A DNA stretch of 47,192 nucleotides from Actinomycetes bacterium (GCA_029780675.1 JAKOYE010000063.1:1-47192), one strand, 5' to 3'. Counted from the stretch's first letter, positions 28,172-42,619 are shown. Translations and numbers: made by a program. Notes: generated from the letters alone by a model not told the origin.

Positions 28172-29623
28172 ATGAGCTCCCCCGACACCGCCACCGCACA
28201 GATCGGCGTCACCGGTCTGGCGGTGATGGGATCCAATATCGCCCGCAATTTCGCCCGCCACGGGTACACCGTCGCCGTGCACAACCGGTCGGTGGCCAAG
28301 ACCGATGCGCTGCTGGCCGAGCACGGCTCGGAGGGGACGTTCGTGCGTTCGGAGACCATCGAGGAGTTCCTGGCCGCCCTGGAACGGCCGCGCCGGGTGC
28401 TGATCATGGTGAAGGCCGGTGAGGCGACCGACGCGGTGATCAACGAACTCGCCGACGCCATGGAACCCGGCGACATCATCATCGACGGAGGCAACGCCCT
28501 GTACACCGACACCATCCGTCGGGAGAAGGCCATGCGGGACCGGGGTCTGCACTTCGTCGGCGCCGGCATCTCCGGCGGCGAGGAGGGCGCGCTGAACGGA
28601 CCCTCGATCATGCCGGGCGGCCCGAAGGAGTCCTACGAGTCACTCGGTCCGCTGCTGGAGGAGATCTCCGCCCACGTCGACGGGGTGCCGTGCTGCGCCC
28701 ACATCGGCCCCGACGGCGCCGGCCACTTCGTGAAGATGGTGCACAACGGCATCGAGTACTCCGACATGCAACTCATCGGCGAGGCCTACCAGTTGCTGCG
28801 GGACGGCCTGAACCTCAGCGCCCCCGAGATCGCCGACGTCTTCACCGAGTGGAACGCTGGCGACCTGGACAGCTTCCTGGTCGAGATCACCGCCGAGGTG
28901 CTGCGCCAGATCGACGCCACCACCGGCAAGCCGTTGGTGGACGTCATCGTCGACGAGGCCGAACAGAAGGGCACCGGCCGCTGGACGGTCAAGTCCGCCC
29001 TCGATCTCGGTGTTCCGGTCACCGGCATCGCGGAGGCGGTGTTCGCCCGGGCGCTGTCCGGGTCGGTGCCGCAGCGGCGGGCGGCGGCCGGACTGGCCTC
29101 CGGCAAGCTGGGCCAACGGCCTACCGACGCACAGCGATTCGTGGCCGATGTCCGGCAGGCCCTGTACGCGTCGAAGATCATCGCCTACGCGCAGGGCTTC
29201 AACCAGATCCAGGCCGGTTCCGACGAGTACGGCTGGGGCATCACCCCCGGCGTGCTGGCCACCATCTGGCGCGGCGGATGCATCATCCGGGCCAAGTTCC
29301 TCAACCGCATCAAGGACGCGTTCGACGCCGATCCCGCGCTGCCGACCCTGATCGCCGACCCGTACTTCCGCAGCGCTGTGGAGGCCAGCGTCGATGGCTG
29401 GCGCCGCGTGGTGGTGACCGCGACCGAGCTGGGTATCCCGATTCCCGGGTTCTCCTCGGCGCTGTCCTACTACGACGGCTTGCGCACCGAACGCCTGCCG
29501 GCAGCCCTGATCCAGGGCCAGCGCGACTTCTTCGGCGCGCACACCTACGGCCGGATCGACGCCGACCCCGCCGCGCGGTTCCACACGCTGTGGAGCGGAG
29601 ACCGCAGCGAAGTCCGCATCTGA
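28172..29623 (+). CDS. gnd: 6-phosphogluconate dehydrogenase (decarboxylating)
   Basis: A 483-residue enzyme of the pentose phosphate pathway converting 6-phosphogluconate to ribulose 5-phosphate and CO2 with NADP. The coenzyme site is G-L-A-V-M-G-S-N-I-A-R-N. The substrate motif is G-I-S-G-G-E-E-G-A, and the catalytic Lys is in G-H-F-V-K-M-V-H-N-G-I-E-Y. The C-terminal helical domain with G-F-N-Q-I-Q-A-G is of normal length. It corresponds to gnd1 (Rv1844c). The ATG is preceded by GAAAGG. A 58-base hairpin follows the gene. Confidence 0.95.
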   Translation: MSSPDTATAQIGVTGLAVMGSNIARNFARHGYTVAVHNRSVAKTDALLAEHGSEGTFVRSETIEEFLAALERPRRVLIMVKAGEATDAVINELADAMEPGDIIIDGGNALYTDTIRREKAMRDRGLHFVGAGISGGEEGALNGPSIMPGGPKESYESLGPLLEEISAHVDGVPCCAHIGPDGAGHFVKMVHNGIEYSDMQLIGEAYQLLRDGLNLSAPEIADVFTEWNAGDLDSFLVEITAEVLRQIDATTGKPLVDVIVDEAEQKGTGRWTVKSALDLGVPVTGIAEAVFARALSGSVPQRRAAAGLASGKLGQRPTDAQRFVADVRQALYASKIIAYAQGFNQIQAGSDEYGWGITPGVLATIWRGGCIIRAKFLNRIKDAFDADPALPTLIADPYFRSAVEASVDGWRRVVVTATELGIPIPGFSSALSYYDGLRTERLPAALIQGQRDFFGAHTYGRIDADPAARFHTLWSGDRSEVRI

Positions 29624-29645
29624 GCGGCGGCTACACGGGCCTCCA

Positions 29646-29703
29646 CGAGCAGACGCGAACTCGCACGTTTGGCCGCCAATTCGTGCGAGTTCGCGTCTGC
29701 TCG
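29646..29703. repeat. Perfect 22-bp inverted repeat between gnd and guaB1
   Basis: The arms 29646-29667 and 29682-29703 are exact reverse complements, and the 14-base loop can itself form TTGG/CCAA. There is no T-run, and guaB1's -10 box lies 19 bases beyond. It may terminate gnd or be a copy of a dispersed palindromic repeat; I have an unverified recollection of similar hairpins in other mycobacteria. Confidence 0.75.
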
Positions 29704-29722
29704 CCGTGAAGGCGCGCACCGT

Positions 29723-31171
<1,449 letters not shown>

Positions 31172-31196
31172 GCCGGTCGTGGCAGGTCGGAGGGGC

Positions 31197-31202
31197 TAAC
31201 AT
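31197..31202 (+). promoter_or_regulatory. -10 box of the CNNM operon
   Basis: TAACAT predicts a transcription start near 31209. That base is the foot of the first hairpin of the downstream leader and gives a 5' UTR of about 160 bases. No clear -35 is visible. Confidence 0.45.
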
Positions 31203-31208
31203 GTGGCC

Positions 31209-31350
31209 GAGCAGGAACCTGGGGGCCGGCCCCGGGAACTGACCCAGGCTCGATGACCACTGGCGGAAAGGGACCGGAGTGCGGCAGGCCCGACAGGTGG
31301 TTCCCGGCGCCGGCCGGACCTGCCGGCAGAACCGGGTTGCCGCCGTGGTC
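31209..31350 (+). promoter_or_regulatory. Candidate structured leader RNA before the CNNM genes
   Basis: Two domains can fold. Domain 1: GAG (31209-31211) with CTC (31249-31251), CCTGGG (31218-31223) with CCCAGG (31243-31248). Domain 2 is closed by GACCAC-T-GGCGG (31255-31266) with CCGCCGTGGTC (31340-31350), 11 bp with one bulge. It encloses CGGCAGG (31282-31288) with CCTGCCG (31319-31325), or the alternative CAGGT/ACCTG pair. The last helix ends eight bases before the AGAGGA ribosome site. I tried to match it to M-box, cobalamin, ZTP, SAM-IV, ydaO and RNase P patterns and could not. It is inferred from pairing only, in GC-rich DNA. Confidence 0.45.
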
Positions 31351-31370
31351 GAGGTCGAGAGGACACCCCG

Positions 31371-32735
31371 GTGAGCGGATGGATGATCGCGCTCAGCCTG
31401 GCCGCCTTCGTCCTGCTGACCCTGGGCACCGCGGTGTTCGTGGCCGCGGAGTTCTCGCTGACCGCGCTGGAACGCAGCACCGTCGACGCCAACGCCCGCA
31501 CCGGCGGGGCACGGGACAAGATGATCCAGCGGGCACACCGCACGCTGTCGGTCCAGCTGTCCGGAGCCCAGATCGGAATTTCGATCACCACCCTGATCAC
31601 CGGATACCTCTCCGAGCCGGTCATCGCCCGCCTGCTGGCGCCCGCGCTGGCCGCCGGCGGCCTGCCCGAACGCTGGGTGGAGGGCACCGCCCTGATCGTG
31701 TCGCTGATCATCGCGACCTCGGTGTCGATGGTGTTCGGGGAACTGGTCGCCCAGTACCTCGCCGTCGCGGTACCGCTGCAGACCGCGCGCGTGGTGGCCG
31801 GACCGCAGGTGCTGTTCTCGGCGGTGTTCACCCCGCTGATCCGGCTCACCAACGGCGCCGCCAACCGGGTGCTGCTGCGTTTCGGCATCCAGCCCGCCGA
31901 CGAACTGAGTTCGGCGCGCTCCCCACAGGAGTTGCTGTCGCTGGTCCGCAACTCCGCCGAACAGGGCGCTCTGGAGAAGCCGACCGCCGAACTGGTGGAC
32001 CGCTCATTGCAGTTCGGCGCACGCATCGCCGAGGAATTCATGACCCCGCGATCCAAGGTCGAGTCACTGGAGGCCGACGCCACGGTGGTCGACCTGCTGG
32101 CCAAGGTCCGTGAGACCGGCCACTCCCGCTTCCCGGTCACCCGCGGCGACCTCGACGAGACGCTCGGCGTCGTCCACCTCAAGCAGGTCTTCGAGATACC
32201 CCACCCGGAGCGCGCGAACACCCGGCTCGGCCGGCTGGCGCGGCCGGTGCCGGTGTTCCCGTCCACCCTCGACGGGGACGCGCTGATGGCGCAGATCCGA
32301 AACAGCGAACTTCAGACCGCACTGGTGGCCGACGAGTACGGCGGCATCGCCGGCATGGTGACCCTCGAGGACCTGATCGAGGAAATCGTCGGCGATATCC
32401 GCGACGAGCACGACAACCCGACTCCCGAGGTGATGACAATCGCCGGTGGACACCGGGTCGCGGGGCTGCTGCGCATCGACGAGGTGGCCGACCAGATCGG
32501 CTTCCGCGCTCACGAGGGCGACTACGAGACCATCGGCGGGCTGGTGATGGCCGCGCTGGGCCGTATCCCCGCCGAGGGCGACTCGGTGGTGCTGACCGCG
32601 TTCGATCCGGACAGCTCACCGGACCGCCCGCCACGCTGGCGCGCGACCGTGGCCCGGATGGACGGCCGGCGGGTCGACATGGTCGATCTGGTCCGTCTCG
32701 AGCCGACGAACGACGACGGTCAGGATGCCCGGTGA
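31371..32735 (+). CDS. CNNM/CorC-HlyC family membrane protein (UPF0053)
   Basis: A 454-residue protein, counterpart of Rv1842c. An N-terminal CNNM (DUF21) membrane domain of three to four helices (1-190) begins [14 protein letters not shown] pair follows (about 215-340) with E-E-F-M-T-P-R and the closing motif [17 protein letters not shown]-terminal CorC_HlyC domain (about 350-440) follows. Family members export or regulate Mg2+/Co2+; the old label hemolysin is misleading. GTG start with AGAGGA seven bases upstream. Its stop overlaps the start of the second CNNM gene (GTGA). Regulation through the foldable leader is possible. Confidence 0.88.
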   Translation: MSGWMIALSLAAFVLLTLGTAVFVAAEFSLTALERSTVDANARTGGARDKMIQRAHRTLSVQLSGAQIGISITTLITGYLSEPVIARLLAPALAAGGLPERWVEGTALIVSLIIATSVSMVFGELVAQYLAVAVPLQTARVVAGPQVLFSAVFTPLIRLTNGAANRVLLRFGIQPADELSSARSPQELLSLVRNSAEQGALEKPTAELVDRSLQFGARIAEEFMTPRSKVESLEADATVVDLLAKVRETGHSRFPVTRGDLDETLGVVHLKQVFEIPHPERANTRLGRLARPVPVFPSTLDGDALMAQIRNSELQTALVADEYGGIAGMVTLEDLIEEIVGDIRDEHDNPTPEVMTIAGGHRVAGLLRIDEVADQIGFRAHEGDYETIGGLVMAALGRIPAEGDSVVLTAFDPDSSPDRPPRWRATVARMDGRRVDMVDLVRLEPTNDDGQDAR

Positions 32736-33784
32736 ACGATCTCTTCGCCGTCTTTCTGACCGTGCTGCTGATCGCGGCCAACGGGTTCTTCGTGGGCGCG
32801 GAGTTCGCCCTGATCTCAGCCCGGCGCGATCGGCTGGAGGCACTGGCCGAGCAGGGCAAGCGCGGTGCGGTGACGGTGATCCGCGCCGGTGAGAACCTGG
32901 CGGTGATGCTGGCCGGTGCGCAATTGGGCATCACCATCGGCTCGATCATCCTCGGCCGGGTCGGCGAGCCCGCCGTGGCGCACCTGCTCGAGCCGCTCTT
33001 CACCCTGTTCGGGGTGCCCACGGCGGTGCTGCACACGGTCTCCTTCCTGGTGGCGATCACCGTCGTCGTCATCCTGCACGTCCTCCTCGGCGAAATGGTC
33101 CCGAAGAACATCGCGCTGGCCGGGCCGGAGAAGGCGGCGATGCTGCTGGTCCCGCCGTACCTGCTGTGGGTCCGGGCCACCCGGCCGATCATCGCCGTCT
33201 ACGACTGGTGCGCGCGAACGATCGTCCGGGCCATCGGTGTGGAGCCCAAGACCGAACTGGAGAACACCGTCTCCATGGTGGAACTGGCCGAGATGATCGC
33301 CGAGTCGCGATCGGAGGGCCTGCTCGACCCCGAAGAACACATGCGCCTGTCGCGGGCGCTGCAGATCAGGCACCGGGTCGTCTCCGACGTCGCGACTCCG
33401 CTGACGGCCGTGCGGGCGGTGCCCGCGGCAGCCCCCGGCGCGGGTCCCACCGTCGCCTCGATCAAAGCCGCACTCGCCGCGACGGGCTTCTCCCGGTTCC
33501 CGGTGATCGACACCACGGGCCGCTTCACCGGATTCGTCCACATCAAGGACATGCTCGACCTGATCGAAGATCCCGGGGCGATCGTGCCCGGGTCGACCGT
33601 GCGCTACCTGCCGCGGGTGCCGGCGGCGATGAGCCTGCCGGACGGCCTGTCCCGGTTGCGCGAGGAGAAGAGCCATCTTGCGCTGGTGACCGCCGACGAC
33701 GGTGCGGTGTGCGCGATGGTGACCCTCGAGGACCTCGTGGAGGACCTACTGGGAACGGTGCGCGACGGCACCCACCGTGGCTGA
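32732..33784 (+). CDS. Second CNNM-type protein lacking the CorC domain
   Basis: A 350-residue partner of the gene before it, counterpart of Rv1841c. It has a CNNM membrane domain ([15 protein letters not shown] and later L-G-E-M-V-P-K-N) and a CBS pair ending [12 protein letters not shown]. It stops there, about 90 residues short of its neighbour, so the C-terminal CorC_HlyC domain is absent. This shorter form is what I recall for Rv1841c and does not look like truncation. The four-base overlap with the upstream gene suggests a heteromeric complex. Its own end overlaps the next gene by eight bases. Confidence 0.86.
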   Translation: MNDLFAVFLTVLLIAANGFFVGAEFALISARRDRLEALAEQGKRGAVTVIRAGENLAVMLAGAQLGITIGSIILGRVGEPAVAHLLEPLFTLFGVPTAVLHTVSFLVAITVVVILHVLLGEMVPKNIALAGPEKAAMLLVPPYLLWVRATRPIIAVYDWCARTIVRAIGVEPKTELENTVSMVELAEMIAESRSEGLLDPEEHMRLSRALQIRHRVVSDVATPLTAVRAVPAAAPGAGPTVASIKAALAATGFSRFPVIDTTGRFTGFVHIKDMLDLIEDPGAIVPGSTVRYLPRVPAAMSLPDGLSRLREEKSHLALVTADDGAVCAMVTLEDLVEDLLGTVRDGTHRG

Positions 33785-34721
33785 GGACCCCACTCCGGGG
33801 TGTCGTGCCGTCCTCGCGCCGGCCGACTGGACTCCGCGCGCGGCGGCCCACCAGGAGCGGGCGGACACCTTCACCGCCGGGCATCGCGACCGCGCCCGCC
33901 GGGGCGAGCGCCACCCGGTGTGGGATTTCCTGTTCACGTACTACAACCTGCAACCGCGAAAGCTGCGGGTGTGGCACCCCGGGTACGGGGTGACGCTGTC
34001 CGGGACGGCCGCGGCGGCCTATCTGGACCGGACCGGCTATGTCGCGACGCCCGACGGCGTCACCGTCGGCACTGCCCGGCTCCACGCCCGGACACCGACC
34101 CTGCAGTTCGTTGCTGACCTCATGCGCGCGACGGCCGCCCGGCCACCGCTCCTGGGCTGTTTCGGACTGCATGAGTGGGCGATGGTCTACCGCTGCGAGA
34201 AGCCCCGGCACGCCGCGGTTCCGTTGCGACTGGGGCCAGCCGGAACCAATCGGGTCGTCGAGTCGATGCCGTTGCGCTGCACCCATTTCGATGCCTTCCG
34301 GTTCTTCACCCCCGCCGCCGCGGCCCGAAACGAGATCCGGCCGACCCGGCGTACCCAGAGCCTGTGGGAGCAGCCGGGATGCCTGCACGCGGCCATGGAT
34401 CTGTACAAGTGGGCGGGAAAGCTGATCCCGCTGGTCGACTCGGATTTGCTGATGGACTGCCTGGAGCTGGCGGCCACCGCCCGCGAGCTCGACATGCGCG
34501 CCAGCCCGTACGATCTGAGCGAGTACGGGTTCGAGCCGATCCCCGTCGAGGAGCCCAGCGGTCGGGCCCGATACGTTCGGCATCAGCAGGCCGTCTCCGA
34601 GCGGGCCGCGGTGTTGCGCGAATCCCTGTTGCGGCGGTGCGAGCGGCTGCTGGCCGATGCTGGGGGTCGGGCCGGAAACCGGGCGCGGATAGGATCAGTG
34701 GACTTTTCCAGGGAGGAATGA
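33777..34721 (+). CDS. Uncharacterised actinobacterial protein (often labelled 3-methyladenine DNA glycosylase)
   Basis: A 314-residue soluble protein. Proteins of this appearance in actinobacteria are often annotated as 3-methyladenine DNA glycosylase, but I see no helix-hairpin-helix or Mpg motifs that would prove it. Conserved-looking blocks are [41 protein letters not shown] and H-A-A-M-D-L-Y-K-W. They are rich in His, Trp and acidic residues and suggest an enzyme. The GTG start lies inside the end of the CNNM gene. The last bases contain the ribosome site for glcB, so it is wedged tightly between them. Confidence 0.6.
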   Translation: MAEDPTPGCRAVLAPADWTPRAAAHQERADTFTAGHRDRARRGERHPVWDFLFTYYNLQPRKLRVWHPGYGVTLSGTAAAAYLDRTGYVATPDGVTVGTARLHARTPTLQFVADLMRATAARPPLLGCFGLHEWAMVYRCEKPRHAAVPLRLGPAGTNRVVESMPLRCTHFDAFRFFTPAAAARNEIRPTRRTQSLWEQPGCLHAAMDLYKWAGKLIPLVDSDLLMDCLELAATARELDMRASPYDLSEYGFEPIPVEEPSGRARYVRHQQAVSERAAVLRESLLRRCERLLADAGGRAGNRARIGSVDFSREE

Positions 34722-34722
34722 C

Positions 34723-36918
34723 GTGTCTGAGTCCGGTACCGATCGGGTGGTCGTGGGTAATCTTCGGGTCGCCCGCAGCCTGTATGACTTCATCACCAAC
34801 GAGGCACTGCCCGGAACCGATATCGACCCGGACAGCTTCTGGGCCGGTGTGGACAAGGTGGTCACCGACCTCACCCCCCGCAATGCCGAACTGCTGGCGC
34901 GCCGCGAGGACCTGCAGGCCCAGATCGACCGGTACCACCGCCAGCGGGTGATCGGCGGTATCGACACCGCCGAGTACAAGCAGTTCCTGACCGATATCGG
35001 CTACCTGGTCGAGGAGCCGGCGGACTTCACCATCAGCACATCGGGGGTCGACCCGGAGATCACCTCCACCGCCGGACCGCAGCTGGTGGTGCCGATACTC
35101 AACGCACGCTTCGCCCTCAACGCTGCCAACGCCCGCTGGGGCTCGCTCTACGACGCCCTGTACGGCACCGACGTGATCAGCGAGGAGGACGGGGCGACCC
35201 GTTCCGGCGGTTACAACAAGGTGCGCGGCGACAAGGTGATCGCCTACGCACGCACACTCCTCGACGATGTCGTGCCACTGGCCGCAGGCAGCTACCGCGA
35301 CGTGACCGGCTTCCTGGTCGAGGACGGCCTGCTCGAGATCACCCTGGCCAACGGTGATGTCACCGGCCTCGCCGATCAGCAGCAGTTCGCCGGCTACACC
35401 GGCGACCCCAGCGCTCCCGCGTCGGTGCTGCTGGTCAACCACGGCCTGCACATCGACATCCTGATCGACCGCGACTCCCCCATCGGTTCCACCGACCCGG
35501 CCGGCGTCAAGGACGTGGTGCTCGAGTCCGCGGTGACCACGATCATGGACTTCGAGGACTCCGTCGCCGCCGTCGACGCCGAGGACAAGGTGCTCGGCTA
35601 CCGGAACTGGCTGGGACTCAACAAAGGCGATCTCGCCGAGGAGGTCAGCAAGGACGGCCGCACCTTCACCCGGGTGCTCAACGGGGACCGCACCTACACC
35701 CGACCGGACGGGTCGGAATTGATCCTGCCCGGCCGCAGCCTGCTGTTCGTCCGCAACGTCGGACACCTGATGACCAACGACGCCATCGTCGTCGACGACA
35801 ACGGGGCCGACGGCGCCGAGGTTCCCGAAGGGATTCAGGATGCGCTGTTCACCAGCCTGATCGCGCTGCACGGCCGGTCCGGCCAGAACAGCCGGACCGG
35901 GTCGATCTACATCGTCAAGCCCAAGATGCACGGACCCGACGAGGTCGCCTTCACCTGCGAGCTGTTCGGCCGGGTGGAGGACGTGCTCGGGTTGCCCGCC
36001 AACACCATCAAGGTCGGGATCATGGACGAGGAACGGCGCACCACGCTGAACCTCAAAGCCTGTGTGAAGGCCGCCGCGGACCGGGTGGTCTTCATCAACA
36101 CCGGCTTCCTCGACCGCACCGGCGATGAGATCCACACCTCGATGGAGGCCGGGCCGATGATCCGCAAGGGCGCGATGAAGACCCAGCCGTGGATCCTGGC
36201 CTACGAGGATCAGAACGTCGACGTCGGCTTGGCGACCGGTTTCTCCGGCCGCGCCCAGATCGGCAAGGGCATGTGGGCGATGACCGACCTGATGGCCGAC
36301 ATGGTCGAGCAGAAGATCGCTCAGCCACGGGCCGGCGCGACCACTGCCTGGGTGCCATCGCCCACCGCCGCGACCCTGCACGCCATGCACTACCACTACG
36401 TCGACGTCTACGCGATCCACCGCGAACTGGCCGGCAAGCGCCGCAGCACCGTCGACCAGTTGCTGACCATCCCGCTGGCCGATCGGGATCTGGCCTGGTC
36501 CCCCGAGGAGATCCACGAGGAGGTCGACAACAACTGCCAGTCGATCCTGGGCTACGTGGTGCGGTGGATCGACGCCGGCGTGGGCTGCTCCAAGGTTCCC
36601 GACATCCACGACGTCGCACTCATGGAGGACCGCGCCACCCTGCGGATCTCCAGCCAGCTACTGGCCAACTGGCTGCGCCACGGCGTCATCACCGCCGACG
36701 ACGTCAAGGCCAGCCTGCGCCGGATGGCCGCGGTGGTCGATGAGCAGAACGCCGGTGATCCCGGCTACCGGGCGATGGCCCCGGATCCCGACGGCAGCAT
36801 CGCCTTCCAGGCCGCCCAGGAACTCATCCTGGCCGGCGCGACGCAGCCCAGCGGCTACACCGAGCCGATCCTGCACCGCAGACGACGCGAGTTCAAAGCC
36901 GCCAACGGTCTCTCCTAG
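34723..36918 (+). CDS. glcB: Malate synthase G
   Basis: A 731-residue monomeric glyoxylate-shunt enzyme joining glyoxylate and acetyl-CoA to malate. The Mg2+ site is in [11 protein letters not shown]. The catalytic base is Asp636 in [14 protein letters not shown], and Cys622 (G-V-G-C-S-K-V) matches M. tuberculosis Cys619. The length is typical (741 in M. tuberculosis). The GTG start has GGGAGGA at about seven bases. It is essential for growth on fatty acids and acetate. It corresponds to Rv1837c; the PE_PGRS and toxin-antitoxin genes that flank it in M. tuberculosis are absent here. Confidence 0.95.
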   Translation: MSESGTDRVVVGNLRVARSLYDFITNEALPGTDIDPDSFWAGVDKVVTDLTPRNAELLARREDLQAQIDRYHRQRVIGGIDTAEYKQFLTDIGYLVEEPADFTISTSGVDPEITSTAGPQLVVPILNARFALNAANARWGSLYDALYGTDVISEEDGATRSGGYNKVRGDKVIAYARTLLDDVVPLAAGSYRDVTGFLVEDGLLEITLANGDVTGLADQQQFAGYTGDPSAPASVLLVNHGLHIDILIDRDSPIGSTDPAGVKDVVLESAVTTIMDFEDSVAAVDAEDKVLGYRNWLGLNKGDLAEEVSKDGRTFTRVLNGDRTYTRPDGSELILPGRSLLFVRNVGHLMTNDAIVVDDNGADGAEVPEGIQDALFTSLIALHGRSGQNSRTGSIYIVKPKMHGPDEVAFTCELFGRVEDVLGLPANTIKVGIMDEERRTTLNLKACVKAAADRVVFINTGFLDRTGDEIHTSMEAGPMIRKGAMKTQPWILAYEDQNVDVGLATGFSGRAQIGKGMWAMTDLMADMVEQKIAQPRAGATTAWVPSPTAATLHAMHYHYVDVYAIHRELAGKRRSTVDQLLTIPLADRDLAWSPEEIHEEVDNNCQSILGYVVRWIDAGVGCSKVPDIHDVALMEDRATLRISSQLLANWLRHGVITADDVKASLRRMAAVVDEQNAGDPGYRAMAPDPDGSIAFQAAQELILAGATQPSGYTEPILHRRRREFKAANGLS

Positions 36919-36953
36919 GGCCGGATTCCCGAGGAAAGAGGATCACCAGCCCC

Positions 36954-38774
36954 ATGGGAAGGCACAGCATCCCCAGTTCCGGGGGGCCCGAAGAACCAGC
37001 AGCTGAACCCGACGCCGTCGGCAGCCCGCCATCCGGGCGGATACCCCGCGCAGACGCCTCCTGGCAAGGCCGGCGCCGCGCAACCCACAGTGGCCGCAGG
37101 GGTGTCAGTGTCGGGGTGATCGTGGCGCTCGTCACCGTCGTGGTGCTGGTCGGCGGGGTCATCCTGTGGCAGTTCTTCGGCGACGCCCTGTCGCGGCGCT
37201 CGTCGGACGCCGCCCAGCAGTGCGTCCGGGGCACTGCGGACGTCGCGGTCGTCGCCGACGGCTCCATCGCCGACAACATCACGACCCTTGCCGGGGTCTA
37301 CAACGCCGAAGCATCGCCGGTCGGCGACAAGTGCGTGAACGTCGTTGTCACCAGAGCCGATTCGGATTCCGTGTTGGCCGCTCTCACCGGCCAGTGGACG
37401 GCCGACCTGGGGCAGCGCCCGGCCCTGTGGATTCCGGCGAGTTCCATTGCGGCCGCCCGACTGCAGGCGGCGATCGGCGCCGCGGTGGTCAGCGACGCCC
37501 GCTCGCTGGTCACCTCGCCGGTCGTGCTCGCGGTGCGCCCGGAGCTCAAAACTGCTCTCGCACAACAGAACTGGGCGGCGCTACCTGCCCTGCAGAGCAA
37601 CCCGGCCGCCCTGGACGCGATGAATCTCCCCGGCTGGGGCGGGCTGCGGCTGGCCCTGCCGTCGACGGGCGCCGCCGACGCCGGCTACCTGGCCGCCGAG
37701 GCCGTCGCGGCCGCCTCGGCCCCGCCGGGTGCGCCGGCCACCGCCGGCCTGAAGGCGGCCACCGCCCTGCTGGCCGATCGACCGCGATTGGCCGACGACA
37801 CCACCGACACGGCGTGGCAGGCCCTGATCGACACCCCCGATCCGTCCGCAGCGCCGGTGCACGGCGTGACGCTCACCGAGCAGCAGCTCTACCAGCGGAC
37901 CCGGGATCTCCCCGAGGCCGGCAAGGCCGTTGCAGCGTGGACTCCCGCGGGGCCGGTGTCCGTCGCCGACTACCCGACAGTCCTGCTGGCCGGCGACTGG
38001 CTCACCGAGGAGCAGGTCGCCGCCGCCAGCGAGTTCGCCCGGTTCATGGGCAAACCCGAACAGCTTCGCACACTCGCCGAGGCGGGATTCCGTGCCGAAG
38101 GTCTGGAGAACTCCGCCGCCGAGCGCAACGACGTGGTCAGCTTCGGCCCCCTGGCCGAACGGCTGCAGACCGGTGACGACGAAGTCCGCGCCACCGTGGC
38201 GGGCGCGGTCGCTCCGGGCGCGGTGACCTCCACCACCATCATGCTGGACCAGTCGCTGGCCGGTACCACCACCGCAGCCCTGCGTGACCGTGTCGCCGCG
38301 CTGCCGGCGGGGGCGGCGGTCGGGCTGTGGACATTCGACGGCACCGAAGCCGCCACGGCGGTTCCCTTCGGCCCGCTGTCCGATCCGATCGGCGAGCAAC
38401 CGCGGCAGATCGCCCTCAGCGACGCGATCGGGGCCGTGGCACCGGGCAGCGGCGGCGCGGTGTCCTTCACCACCCTGCGACTCGTCCTGACCGATGCCCT
38501 GGCCACCTTCCGCCCGGGACAGCCGAACTCGGTCCTCGTCATCACCGAGGGGCCGCACACCGACCGGAGCCTGGACGGCGACGGCCTGCAGGCGTTCGTC
38601 AGGTCGGTGCTCGACCCGAACCGGCCGGTGGCCGTCAACATCATCGACATCGGCGACGATTCGGACCGTCCGGTGTGGGAGTCGGTGGCTCAGCTCACCG
38701 GCGGCAGCTATACCGATGTGCCGGCGGCGGACTCCCCCGAACTGGTCGCCGCGCTCTCCCGGACCCTGTCCTGA
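36954..38774 (+). CDS. Membrane-anchored VWA-domain protein with binding-protein-like region
   Basis: A 606-residue protein resembling Rv1836c. A disordered, basic N-terminus (1-48) is followed by one TM helix (about 50-75, V-I-V-A-L-V-T-V-V-V-L-V-G-G). An extracellular region like a periplasmic substrate-binding protein spans about 85-390. A von Willebrand A domain follows (about 415-600). The metal site that should read D-x-S-x-S is D-Q-S-L-A, so the second Ser is lost. Later T-E-G-P-H-T-D and N-I-I-D-I-G-D-D strands are present. Function unknown; a cell-envelope adhesion or assembly role is plausible. It lies 35 bases after glcB. Confidence 0.8.
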   Translation: MGRHSIPSSGGPEEPAAEPDAVGSPPSGRIPRADASWQGRRRATHSGRRGVSVGVIVALVTVVVLVGGVILWQFFGDALSRRSSDAAQQCVRGTADVAVVADGSIADNITTLAGVYNAEASPVGDKCVNVVVTRADSDSVLAALTGQWTADLGQRPALWIPASSIAAARLQAAIGAAVVSDARSLVTSPVVLAVRPELKTALAQQNWAALPALQSNPAALDAMNLPGWGGLRLALPSTGAADAGYLAAEAVAAASAPPGAPATAGLKAATALLADRPRLADDTTDTAWQALIDTPDPSAAPVHGVTLTEQQLYQRTRDLPEAGKAVAAWTPAGPVSVADYPTVLLAGDWLTEEQVAAASEFARFMGKPEQLRTLAEAGFRAEGLENSAAERNDVVSFGPLAERLQTGDDEVRATVAGAVAPGAVTSTTIMLDQSLAGTTTAALRDRVAALPAGAAVGLWTFDGTEAATAVPFGPLSDPIGEQPRQIALSDAIGAVAPGSGGAVSFTTLRLVLTDALATFRPGQPNSVLVITEGPHTDRSLDGDGLQAFVRSVLDPNRPVAVNIIDIGDDSDRPVWESVAQLTGGSYTDVPAADSPELVAALSRTLS

Positions 38775-38814
38775 TCGACGGGACCCTGCGTCGACGGGAC
38801 CCTGCCGCGGTCCC
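38775..38814. terminator. 15-bp duplication with hairpin in the convergent gap
   Basis: TCGACGGGACCCTGC occurs at 38775-38789 and again at 38791-38805. GGGACC (38796-38801) can pair with GGTCCC (38809-38814). It lies between two converging genes and probably acts as a terminator, with the duplication adding alternative stems. Confidence 0.4.
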
Positions 38815-38832
38815 GGGGGTGCAGCCCAGTCG

Positions 38833-39728
38833 CTATTCGGAGTCGAGTAGCCGCAGGGCGGCAGCGGTGAATCCCCCGGGCACCTCGATCTGCGGGTAGT
38901 GCCCGACGCCGGGCAGTTCGATGACGTCGGCCCCCGGTCGCAGTTGCCGAAGGCCCGCAAGGACGTTGGTGGTGGCGACCGGGTCGGCGGTGGCCCACAG
39001 GAAGCTCAACGGTTTGGGCCAGTCCCGCACCGCACCGTGCCAGCGCGGCGCGAACTCGACACGTTCATTGAGGTAGGCGCACAGCAGATGCAGGATCCGG
39101 TTGCCCCCGTCGCGGGCCAGCAGGGCCCACTGATCGTGGGCCTCCTGGGCGGTGAGCGGGTTGGCGACGCTGAACAGTTCGCCGAAACCACGGACGAACC
39201 CGCGCTCGGTGGTCAGTCGGGTGGCCAGCGGCCCCAGCGGCCCGCGCAGGACCTTCTGGCTGGGCCGCAGACTGGCCCGTTCGATGATGACGCTGCCGTT
39301 GCTGAGAACAGCGCGCTGCAGGTCGAAGGGCAGCACGCCGGCGATATCGCGGGCAAGCAGTTCGGTGGCGACCGAGGTGCCCATATCGTGGGCGAGCACC
39401 TGGACCGCCCGCACCCCGGCCTGCACCAGGACGGACTGCACGATGTCGGCCTGTTCGAACAGGCTGTAGCGGTGCGGCCGGGGCTTGTCCGACAGCCCGA
39501 AACCGAGGAAGTCCAGCGTGATCCAGGCCCGGTCGGCCAGTCGGTCGGTGACCTCGCGATAGTCGTAGGAACTCGACGGAAACCCGTGGAGCAGAACGAG
39601 GGTGGGCTCTGCGGGCTGCGGTTGTCGGGTCGGCGAGGACCGGACGAACACCCGACCGAAAGGGGTCGCGACCATCCGGCCGCCGGCCTGCCATTGCCGC
39701 ACCGTCTCCGGCAGGCCACCCGCCGCCG

Positions 39729-39732
<4 letters not shown>
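38833..39732 (-). CDS. Alpha/beta hydrolase, haloalkane-dehalogenase-like
   Basis: A 299-residue alpha/beta hydrolase in the position of Rv1833c. The oxyanion motif L-L-H-G-F-P-S-S, the strand [12 protein letters not shown] and the nucleophile elbow L-A-H-D-M-G-T-S-V are present. The elbow carries Asp, as in haloalkane dehalogenases and epoxide hydrolases, rather than Ser. The catalytic His is in G-V-G-H-Y-P-Q-I-E. The lid residues needed to bind a halide cannot be confirmed, so the substrate stays open. GTG 39732 overlaps the gcvP stop by four bases, so it is translated with gcvP. The long upstream extension of the frame inside gcvP is non-coding. Confidence 0.82.
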
Positions 39733-42578
<2,846 letters not shown>

Positions 42579-42619
42579 GGGACACTCTCCTGAATGGGAC
42601 GGGACGCGGCCGGTTGGCG

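Noticed and set aside
31209..31350. Known riboswitch (M-box, cobalamin, ZTP, SAM-IV, ydaO) or RNase P RNA
   Set aside because: Fragments such as CCACTGGCGG look similar to parts of several classes, but the full conserved cores are missing, so I left the leader unassigned.
34306..36609. Very long open frame (767 codons) antisense to glcB
   Set aside because: It mirrors glcB codon periodicity in GC-rich DNA. Its translation is low-complexity (Gly, Val, Asp, His-rich) with no domain, and glcB is unmistakable. The same applies to long antisense frames over gnd/guaB1, gcvP and the CoA-transferase gene.
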